A DNA stretch of 10,454 nucleotides, taken from NCBI GenBank assembly GCA_031362245.1, contig JANLSD010000033.1, positions 1-10,454 of the forward strand, read 5' to 3'. This document shows, one piece after another, positions 6,144-10,454 of this stretch. Origin of the DNA: JAAURS01 sp031362245 (GTDB taxonomy: Bacteria; Cyanobacteriota; Cyanobacteriia; Thermosynechococcales; Thermosynechococcaceae). Below the pieces are notes generated by a model. It had not been told where the DNA came from. It saw nothing but the letters and a program-made list of their open reading frames with translations, and searched no databases. How positions within the stretch are numbered: position 1 is the first letter of the stretch; the number at the start of each line of letters is the position of its first letter. The translations under genes and the position numbers were made by a program.

Positions 6144-6181
6144 TCAGTCAATTTATGCATCAGTCAATCTATGCGTCAGCC
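6144..6181. repeat. Imperfect 16-bp tandem repeat at the 3' end of rplV
   Basis: Two adjacent 16-bp copies (6144-6159 and 6160-6175) differ at two positions: TCAGTCAATTTATGCA and TCAGTCAATCTATGCG. A partial third copy (TCAGCC) runs to 6181. The second copy contains the rplV stop codon and its last two codons; the first lies in the gap before rpsC. The arrangement suggests that the end of rplV was duplicated into the intergenic gap by slippage. Confidence 0.8.
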
Positions 6182-6537
6182 GTACTAGGGCCAACACCAA
6201 TCGTGATATGACAAGTTGGCTTCCGAATCTGGAACGCACGGCCCTGGGCACGAGGCCGGAACCGACGCAAGCTAGGGCCTGCATCCGCATAAGCCAAGCT
6301 TACGACCATGTCAGTCTTGTCAAATCCCTTATTGTGCTCAGCGTTTGCAACCGCAGAACGCAGAACTTTCAAAATTGGGTCACAGGAGCGGTAGGGCATA
6401 AACTCAAGCAATATCAATGCATCGCGGTAACTGCGACCTCTGATTTGGTCGAGCACCCGACGCACCTTGCGCGGAGACATGCGGACAAATTTTGCAGTGG
6501 CGAAAGCGCCTTCTAATTCTCGTAATTTTTGCGACAT
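6169..6537 (-). CDS. rplV: 50S ribosomal protein L22 (uL22)
   Basis: L22 lines the nascent-peptide exit tunnel; with L4 its long beta-hairpin forms the tunnel constriction, known for macrolide effects. The 122-residue protein has the family core AKFVRMSPRKVRRVLDQIRG (about 15-34) and VLRSAVANAEHNKG (about 58-71). The C-terminal signature runs from RRFRPRAQGRAFQIRKPTCH to ITIGV (about 91-115) and includes the tunnel hairpin. The last residues (GPSTADA) and the stop codon fall in a 16-bp tandem repeat, so the exact C-terminus may be recently altered. It follows rpsS by 12 nt. Only a weak GGG lies about 11 nt before the ATG. Confidence 0.98.
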   Translation of the reverse strand: MSQKLRELEGAFATAKFVRMSPRKVRRVLDQIRGRSYRDALILLEFMPYRSCDPILKVLRSAVANAEHNKGFDKTDMVVSLAYADAGPSLRRFRPRAQGRAFQIRKPTCHITIGVGPSTADA

Positions 6538-6549
6538 CGCTTTTATGCC

Positions 6550-6828
6550 CTACATCCGTGCCTTTTTATCGCCCTTCGCATGACTTCTAAAAGTCCGCGT
6601 TGGCGCAAATTCACCCAATTTGTGACCCACCATTTGCTCGGTCACGTAGACCGGAACATGCTGACGACCGTTGTGGACGGCGATCGTATGACCGATCATG
6701 TCAGGAATAATGGTGGATGCGCGAGACCAGGTTTTAATAACCTGCTTTTCATTTTTTGCGTTGAGGACTTCAACCTTACGCATGAGGTGGTCGGCCACAA
6801 ACGGACCTTTCTTAAGAGAGCGACCCAT
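6550..6828 (-). CDS. rpsS: 30S ribosomal protein S19 (uS19)
   Basis: S19 lies in the head of the small subunit with S13 and makes contacts near the A-site tRNA and intersubunit bridges. The protein is 92 residues, exactly the common length. The start MGRSLKKGPFVADHLMRK is canonical. The family signature runs across residues 45-74, with IGHTIAVHNGRQHVPVYV and EQMVGHKLGEF, followed by APTRTFRSH. No Shine-Dalgarno is visible. The 72-nt gap to rplB contains a GC-rich hairpin (listed separately), so translation of rpsS may depend on that structure or on S1. Confidence 0.98.
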   Translation of the reverse strand: MGRSLKKGPFVADHLMRKVEVLNAKNEKQVIKTWSRASTIIPDMIGHTIAVHNGRQHVPVYVTEQMVGHKLGEFAPTRTFRSHAKGDKKARM

Positions 6829-6870
6829 AGTTCGTTAACTGAAACAACACGATGAGAGAGAAACAATCTA

Positions 6871-6891
6871 GGGCTGGGATAACCCCAACCC
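6871..6891 (-). other. GC-rich hairpin just after rplB
   Basis: In the mRNA, GGGUUGGG (6891-6884) can pair with CCCAGCCC (6878-6871) across the 5-nt loop GUUAU, giving eight base pairs including one G-U wobble. On the other DNA strand the wobble would be an A-C mismatch, so the structure favours the operon's transcript. It begins about 9 nt after the rplB stop and is followed by CUAGAUUGUUUCUCUC, a broken pyrimidine tract. It resembles a weak intrinsic terminator or an mRNA-end stabiliser inside the operon. Confidence 0.55.
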
Positions 6892-6900
6892 ACAAATCCG

Positions 6901-7764
6901 TTAGGAGGAACGACCACCACGACCGCGCTTGGAAGAACTACGACGGCGACGCACAATCAGAGCGCTGCTTTGCTTCTTCTTCTTACGAGTCTTGTAACCC
7001 AGCGTTGGTTTACCCCAAGGCGTAACAGGGCCACTGCGACCAATCGGCGCACGACCCTCACCACCACCATGGGGGTGATCCACGGGGTTCATGACAGAAC
7101 CACGAACTTTAGGACGCTTCGCCTTCCAGCGATTCCGACCGGCTTTACCAATGCTGATGTTGTTGGACTCAACGTTGCCCACTTGACCCAGGGTTGCGTA
7201 GCATTCCTTACGGAACAATCGCACTTCCCCAGAAGGAAGCTTGAGCGTGACCATTTTGCCTTCTTTTGCCACGACCTGCGCCATTGCGCCAGCAGCCCGC
7301 ACAATTTGACCGCCCTTACCCGGGGTCAGCTCAACGTTGTGCACCTCAGTCCCCAAGGGAATCTTCTCGAGGGGCAATGCATTGCCGACTTCAATAGCAG
7401 AGTCAGGGCCTGACATAATGACAGTTCCGACTTGCAGATGACGAGGGTGCAAGATATAGCGTTTTTCGCCGTCTTGATAATGTACGAGGGAAATCCGAGC
7501 ATTGCGGTTGGGGTCGTATTCGACGGAAACCACTTTGCCAGGAATGCCGTGCTTCTCACGGTAAAAGTCAATTAAACGATAGAGACGCTTGTGGCCGCCA
7601 CCCCGACGGCGGCTGGTAATAACACCTCGGTTATTGCGTCCTTTGTGACGATGACTGGAAAATACCAGAGATTTCTCTGGTGTATCCGTGGTGATCTCGG
7701 CAAAGTCAGAAACGGTTCTCTGCCGTGAACCTGGAGTAAGGGGTCGATAGTGACGAATGCCCAT
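6901..7764 (-). CDS. rplB: 50S ribosomal protein L2 (uL2)
   Basis: L2 is one of the largest and most conserved large-subunit proteins, required for subunit association and for peptidyl-transferase activity. The protein has 287 residues. It begins MGIRHYRPLTPGSRQRTVSD, the cyanobacterial form. The central RNA-binding part includes the N-terminal OB-like and SH3-like domains, and the universal NPVDHPHGGGEGR is at about 226-238, with the histidine close to the peptidyl-transferase centre. A basic tail (LIVRRRRSSSKRGRGGRSS) closes the protein and is a little longer and more serine/glycine-rich than the usual end. The start ATG has only a weak GAG upstream. It follows rplW by 55 nt. Confidence 0.99.
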   Translation of the reverse strand: MGIRHYRPLTPGSRQRTVSDFAEITTDTPEKSLVFSSHRHKGRNNRGVITSRRRGGGHKRLYRLIDFYREKHGIPGKVVSVEYDPNRNARISLVHYQDGEKRYILHPRHLQVGTVIMSGPDSAIEVGNALPLEKIPLGTEVHNVELTPGKGGQIVRAAGAMAQVVAKEGKMVTLKLPSGEVRLFRKECYATLGQVGNVESNNISIGKAGRNRWKAKRPKVRGSVMNPVDHPHGGGEGRAPIGRSGPVTPWGKPTLGYKTRKKKKQSSALIVRRRRSSSKRGRGGRSS

Positions 7765-7819
7765 TGCTAAAACACTCTAGCCTTTAATACTGCTGCTTTC
7801 TTTAACTAAAACGAGGAGA

Positions 7820-8122
7820 CTATACATCAGGGAATAGTGTGATGGTGTCGCCAGGGGCAAGGGTCACAACCGCTCTCTTATATTGGGAGCGATACCCTGC
7901 ATGTTTGCCAACGCGGCGTTTTTTGCGCGGTGGGTTTTGGGTGCTAATGCCCGTCACCTTCACGCTGAAGAGTTCTTCGATCGCCGCCCGAATTTGGGGT
8001 TTATCGGCTCGGGGATCCACTTCAAAGGTGTACTGGTTATTTTCCAGCAGCATGGTTGCTTTTTCTGTAACCAGAGGCCGACGAATAATATCCGCAAGCG
8101 CGGAAGGAATAAGCTTACTCAC
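7820..8122 (-). CDS. rplW: 50S ribosomal protein L23 (uL23)
   Basis: L23 surrounds the tunnel exit and is the docking point for trigger factor and the signal recognition particle. The protein has 100 residues. The family start block IIRRPLVTEKATMLLENNQYTFEVD lies at about 12-36 in two adjacent parts. The bacterial loop region includes NPPRKKRRVGKHAGYRSQYK, and KRAVVTLAPGDTI lies near the end. It starts with GTG and overlaps the rplD stop by 8 nt (GTGAGTAA). A strong AGGAGG at 8129-8134 is 6 nt before the start, inside rplD. This supports both the GTG choice and coupled translation. Confidence 0.97.
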   Translation of the reverse strand: MSKLIPSALADIIRRPLVTEKATMLLENNQYTFEVDPRADKPQIRAAIEELFSVKVTGISTQNPPRKKRRVGKHAGYRSQYKRAVVTLAPGDTITLFPDV

Positions 8123-8747
8123 CGAAGACCTCCTGAATTTTGGTGATCGCAGATTCGGTCACAATCACGCGATCCGCCGCGAGAATATCGAAAATATTGA
8201 GATTGTTCGCCAAAATCAGCTTCACTGTGGCGATATTGCGCGCCGAGCGATAAACCGTTTCATCTTTCTGGCCCACAATCAACAGAACTTTGGCTTGAGG
8301 AGCAATCCCCCAGCGACCCATTGCTGCGACAAATTCCTTTGTCTTAGGCTGGGGCAAATGTGCCGCAAAATCAGCCACTACAACAAAATCTTCAGCACGG
8401 CTGATCAGCGCAGTGGTCAACGCCAAGCGACGCTCTTTTTTATTCATTTTGATGGAGTAATCTCTTGGCTTAGGCCCAAAAGACACCCCGCCACCCCGCC
8501 ATAACGGAGAACGAATCGACCCTGCACGGGCGCGACCTGTTCCCTTTTGACGCCAGGGCTTACGGCCCCCACCCCTAACTTCAGCCCGAGTCTTGGTCGA
8601 GGCTGTACCTTGACGGACATTCGCCAACTGACGAATCAGGGCGCGGTGAACGATATGAGGGGCATTTTCTTCGTTGGCGGTCTTCAGATCAAAAGAGGCT
8701 TGACCTGATTCTGCTCCTTGCCAGTCGTGAACTACACAGTTAACCAT
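8115..8747 (-). CDS. rplD: 50S ribosomal protein L4 (uL4)
   Basis: L4 initiates large-subunit assembly, and its extended loop meets L22 at the tunnel constriction. In E. coli it also represses the S10 operon. The protein is 210 residues. The long basic loop is clear: TKTRAEVRGGGRKPWRQKGT then GRARAGSIRSPLWRGGGVSFG (about 51-91), followed by MNKKERRLALTTALISRA. The C-terminal Rossmann-like part includes KVLLIVGQKDE, ARNIATVKLI and NIFDILAADRVIVTESA. The gap from rplC is 54 nt, and a purine-rich GAGAGACGAGA precedes the ATG. If L4 autoregulates here, its target would lie in the leader before rplC, since rpsJ is not in this operon (inference). Confidence 0.98.
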   Translation of the reverse strand: MVNCVVHDWQGAESGQASFDLKTANEENAPHIVHRALIRQLANVRQGTASTKTRAEVRGGGRKPWRQKGTGRARAGSIRSPLWRGGGVSFGPKPRDYSIKMNKKERRLALTTALISRAEDFVVVADFAAHLPQPKTKEFVAAMGRWGIAPQAKVLLIVGQKDETVYRSARNIATVKLILANNLNIFDILAADRVIVTESAITKIQEVFGE

Positions 8748-8801
8748 TCTCGTCTCTCTGCAAACTTGATAACGCGATCAGCACCCGTGGGCGCAATGAA
8801 T

Positions 8802-9440
8802 TTAAGTGAGGCCAACAATGGTTGCCGGACGGATATTCAGCAGTGCACCGGATTTACCAGGAAGGGCACCTTTAATGAGCAGAAGGTTTCGTTCTACATC
8901 CACCTTCACCACTTCCAATTTCCGAATCGTTACCTGCTTGCCGCCTAAACGACCCGCCATCCGCTTACCTGGGAATACACGACCAGGGGTTGTGCCTGCT
9001 CCCGTGGAACCTGGCAGTCTGTGATTCTTAGAGCCGTGAGCCATGGGTCCACGCGCAAAGTTGTGGCGCTTTTGATAACCCGCAAAACCGCGACCTGTAG
9101 TGTCGCCCGTTACGTCAATCACCTGACCCACTTCAAATTGCTCAACGGAAAGCACTTGACCCAGCGCATAGCTGCTGACGTCACTGAGGCGATACTCTTT
9201 GAGATGCCTCAAAGGCGCGGCGTCAGACTTTTTCAAGTGACCCAGCTCAGGTTGACTGAGGGCCTTTTCCTTTGTTTCGCCATACCCTAACTGAATGGCA
9301 TTGTAGCCATCGGTTTGGGTGGTCTTAATTTGGGTCACAGGGCAAGGGCCAGCCTTAACCACGGTGACGGGGATTGAGCGTCCCTTCTCATCAAAAATCT
9401 GGGTCATGCCCAGTTTTGTTCCTAAAATGCCAACAGACAC
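8802..9440 (-). CDS. rplC: 50S ribosomal protein L3 (uL3)
   Basis: L3 is an early-assembling protein that reaches toward the peptidyl-transferase centre; this is the first gene of the operon. The protein has 212 residues. The start SVGILGTKLGMTQIFDEKG is canonical. The L3 signature includes GRGFAGYQKRHNFARGPMAHG (in two parts, about 116-136), followed by NHRLPGSTGAGTTPGRVFPG and KRMAGRLGGKQVT. Around residues 148-150 it has AGT where E. coli has QNQ with the PrmB-methylated glutamine, so that modification is not expected. The start codon is GTG, with GGGAG 10 nt upstream. This ribosome-binding site can be covered by a small hairpin. Confidence 0.98.
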   Translation of the reverse strand: MSVGILGTKLGMTQIFDEKGRSIPVTVVKAGPCPVTQIKTTQTDGYNAIQLGYGETKEKALSQPELGHLKKSDAAPLRHLKEYRLSDVSSYALGQVLSVEQFEVGQVIDVTGDTTGRGFAGYQKRHNFARGPMAHGSKNHRLPGSTGAGTTPGRVFPGKRMAGRLGGKQVTIRKLEVVKVDVERNLLLIKGALPGKSGALLNIRPATIVGLT

Positions 9441-9449
9441 AATTAACGT

Positions 9450-9475
9450 TCTCCCTTCACGACGGTATCGGGAGA
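9450..9475 (-). promoter_or_regulatory. Hairpin covering the rplC ribosome-binding site
   Basis: In the mRNA, UCUCCC (9475-9470) is perfectly complementary to GGGAGA (9455-9450) across a 14-nt loop. GGGAGA is the rplC Shine-Dalgarno, 10 nt before the GTG start. Pairing would hide it from the ribosome. Six base pairs with a long loop is only moderately stable, so regulation by this element is an inference. Confidence 0.4.
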
Positions 9476-9684
9476 GCCGATGAGCTTATTGTCCCTAAAC
9501 TCGATTTCGACTCACCTCAGAGAGTTGCACAGTCAGACGAGAGCATCATTTCCCTGAAATCCTAGAATTTAAAGAGAAAAGACAGAAGATGATCGTCTTC
9601 TTATTAGGATAATCACTGTATAAAGCCGAAAAAGCTTAATTCAGGCGCTGAACCTTACCTAATGTGTGCCAGGACTTGAACAAA

Positions 9685-9714
9685 ATTTTATTCAGTATCC
9701 TATTTTGGCAGCAA
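9685..9714 (-). promoter_or_regulatory. Candidate sigma70-type promoter for the ribosomal protein operon
   Basis: On the minus strand TTGCTG (9714-9709) is followed after 18 nt by TAAAAT (9690-9685). The -10 matches the consensus at five of six positions and the -35 at three. Transcription would start near 9678 and leave a leader of about 240 nt before rplC. This was chosen by eye in an AT-rich region and other start points are possible. Confidence 0.35.
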
Positions 9715-9734
9715 TTAAATATCATAAATTAAAT
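9705..9734 (+). promoter_or_regulatory. Candidate promoter for the divergent protease-family gene
   Basis: TTGGCA (9705-9710) is followed after 18 nt by TTAAAT (9729-9734), matching the consensus at five and four positions. Its -35 box overlaps the -35 box of the leftward candidate by two bases, so the two would be back to back. The evidence is consensus matching only. Confidence 0.3.
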
Positions 9735-9787
9735 CTGTAATTCTGTCTATAGGGGATCTCACTTCTTTTGAAACCCTGCCTGTGGGC

Positions 9788-9831
9788 CTAGGTTTAGTGC
9801 AAAACTGGAGTTGATCAACTTAAACCCCTAG
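9788..9831. repeat. Palindrome and flanking inverted repeat before the divergent gene
   Basis: AGTTGATCAACT (9809-9820) is a perfect 12-bp palindrome. Around it, GGTTTA (9791-9796) and TAAACC (9821-9826) form a second inverted repeat, with CTA and TAG just outside. The two symmetries are not concentric. The element ends about 30 nt before the ATG of the plus-strand gene and could be a dimer-binding operator or a leader hairpin; no regulator can be named. Confidence 0.45.
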
Positions 9832-9861
9832 CGATTGAAATTGCGCTTACACCGATAAACC

Positions 9862-10454
9862 ATGACTGATATCACGACCAATGTTCTTCTCTTAGCTGCC
9901 GTTGCCATTTTAGGTTGGGGTCTGGTTCGCGCTCGGTCTCTGGGAAAACTGGGCATTTTGGCGTGGTCACAATCTGTCTCTTTGATGGCACCTTGGCTAA
10001 TTTTGTTTGGACTCATGAGTGCAGGGGTTGTCGTGAATTTAGCCAGCATTTTGCTGTTGCTGGTGGTTGCCGTGGTGGTCTATATTTTTTTAGGGCGATC
10101 GCTGCGGAAACTCGCCCTGCAAAACCCGCCAGCAAAGCCCCTCACCCCCGATCCACAGAAAGACCCCCTCGCGTTCACCCCAGAACCGAAGGGTGATGGG
10201 CCAAGCGCGCCTATGGTGGAGTCCCCAGAACTATCCCCCATTCCAGGCGATGACCTTCAGATCCTTAAAGGCATCTTTGGCATCGACACCTTTTTTGCCA
10301 CAGAAACCATCCCCTACCAAGACGGGGTCATTTTTAAGGGGAACCTCCGAGGCGAGTCAGAAGTGGTGTGGACCCAACTGACCCAGAAATTGGAAAAAAT
10401 GCTGGGCGATCGCTATCGTCTGTTTCTAGTGCAAAACCCTAAAGAGCGGCCTGT
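9862..10454 (+). CDS. Probable EGY-type site-2 protease family membrane protein (N-terminal part, cut by window edge)
   Basis: 197 codons are present and the frame is open at the edge. An in-frame TAA two codons before the ATG fixes it as the first possible start; no Shine-Dalgarno is seen. Hydrophobic segments lie at about 7-22, 38-57 and 60-77, followed by a basic stop (RSLRK). A Pro-rich, charged linker occupies about 88-127. The soluble part begins with PGDDLQILKGIFGIDTFFAT (about 128-147) and contains IFKGNLRGE (157-165). That GNLRG region resembles the domain that precedes the protease core in cyanobacterial and plastid EGY proteins (intramembrane zinc metalloproteases or inactive relatives). 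The expected HEXXH would lie beyond the window, so catalytic activity cannot be judged. Base composition and two HIP1 sites match the neighbourhood. The family is probable; the substrate is unknown. Confidence 0.75.
   Translation, partial: MTDITTNVLLLAAVAILGWGLVRARSLGKLGILAWSQSVSLMAPWLILFGLMSAGVVVNLASILLLLVVAVVVYIFLGRSLRKLALQNPPAKPLTPDPQKDPLAFTPEPKGDGPSAPMVESPELSPIPGDDLQILKGIFGIDTFFATETIPYQDGVIFKGNLRGESEVVWTQLTQKLEKMLGDRYRLFLVQNPKERP
10095..10102. repeat. HIP1 octamer in the protease-family gene
   Basis: Exact GCGATCGC right after the third hydrophobic segment of the plus-strand gene. Confidence 0.9.
10406..10413. repeat. Second HIP1 octamer in the protease-family gene
   Basis: Exact GCGATCGC near the right edge, encoding GDR in the soluble part of the protein. 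Confidence 0.9.

Larger units (their letters stand above)
9441..9861. promoter_or_regulatory. Divergent control region between rplC and the site-2 protease-family gene
   Basis: This 421-bp AT-rich stretch contains no supported gene and must hold the 5' ends of both divergent transcription units. Leftward elements toward rplC include small hairpins TTCAGGCGCTGAA (9640-9652) and GAAGATGATCGTCTTC (9585-9600), and the hairpin at the rplC ribosome-binding site. An 8-bp direct repeat AATTAAAT occurs at 9713-9720 and 9727-9734. A perfect 12-bp palindrome lies at 9809-9820. Candidate promoters are listed separately. A leader of over 200 nt before rplC is suggested, long enough for feedback control of ribosomal protein synthesis. 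Confidence 0.6.

Noticed and set aside
7839..8504. A 221-codon plus-strand open frame opposite rplW and rplD
   Set aside because: It is long for a shadow frame, but the opposite strand encodes complete L23 and L4, and the hypothetical product has no recognisable domain, signal or ribosome-binding site.
9585..9600. GAAGATGATCGTCTTC as an intrinsic terminator in the rplC leader
   Set aside because: On the rplC transcript only five pairs form and the inner pair is mismatched; the following run is pyrimidine-rich but not a U-tract, so a terminator call is not supported.
1..10454. Mobile elements, CRISPR arrays, tRNA or rRNA genes, or a novel defence or biosynthetic system
   Set aside because: Nearly every base is accounted for by conserved ribosomal protein genes, secY, one membrane protein gene and short gaps; none of the repeats seen has the spacing or ends of such elements.

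Overview
The window is almost entirely a cyanobacterial ribosomal-protein superoperon (the merged S10/spc operon), read on the minus strand from about 9440 down to the left edge. The order of transcription is rplC, rplD, rplW, rplB, rpsS, rplV, rpsC, rplP, rpmC, rpsQ, rplN, rplX, rplE, rpsH, rplF, rplR, rpsE, rplO, secY. That is eighteen complete ribosomal protein genes plus the first 130 codons of secY. At the right edge a divergent plus-strand gene (9862 onward) runs off the window; it looks like the N-terminal part of a cyanobacterial/plastid EGY-type site-2 protease family membrane protein.

A cyanobacterium is indicated by four things. There is no rpsJ before rplC, no rpsN between rplE and rpsH, and no rpmD between rpsE and rplO, which is the cyanobacterial/plastid layout. 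The proteins have cyanobacterial sequence character (for example the S3 start GQKIHPTGFRLGITQEH and the SecY start MVVSRGKTPSAQETF). The highly iterated palindrome GCGATCGC occurs six times. The divergent gene is of a cyanobacterial type. I cannot name the genus with confidence.

Layout: 1-391 secY (partial); 468-2471 rplO, rpsE, rplR, rplF; 2508-3505 rpsH, rplE; 3598-4576 rplX, rplN, rpsQ; 4661-6104 rpmC, rplP, rpsC; 6169-7764 rplV, rpsS, rplB; 7820-9440 rplW, rplD, rplC; 9441-9861 a 421-bp divergent control region; 9862-10454 the protease-family gene. Many genes touch or overlap (rplD/rplW, rplP/rpmC, rplN/rplX, rplF/rplR), which supports one co-transcribed, translationally coupled unit. The products build both ribosomal subunits, including the peptidyl-transferase and exit-tunnel region (L2, L3, L4, L16, L22, L23, L29) and the central protuberance (L5, L18). 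SecY supplies the membrane channel that ribosomes dock on.

The coding content is ordinary. The parts worth a second look are non-coding: a GC-rich hairpin after rplB, a hairpin between rpsE and rplO, a small hairpin that would cover the rplC ribosome-binding site, two short tandem duplications in intergenic gaps, and the apparently back-to-back promoters and palindrome in the divergent region. I see no mobile element, CRISPR array, tRNA, rRNA or novel system.
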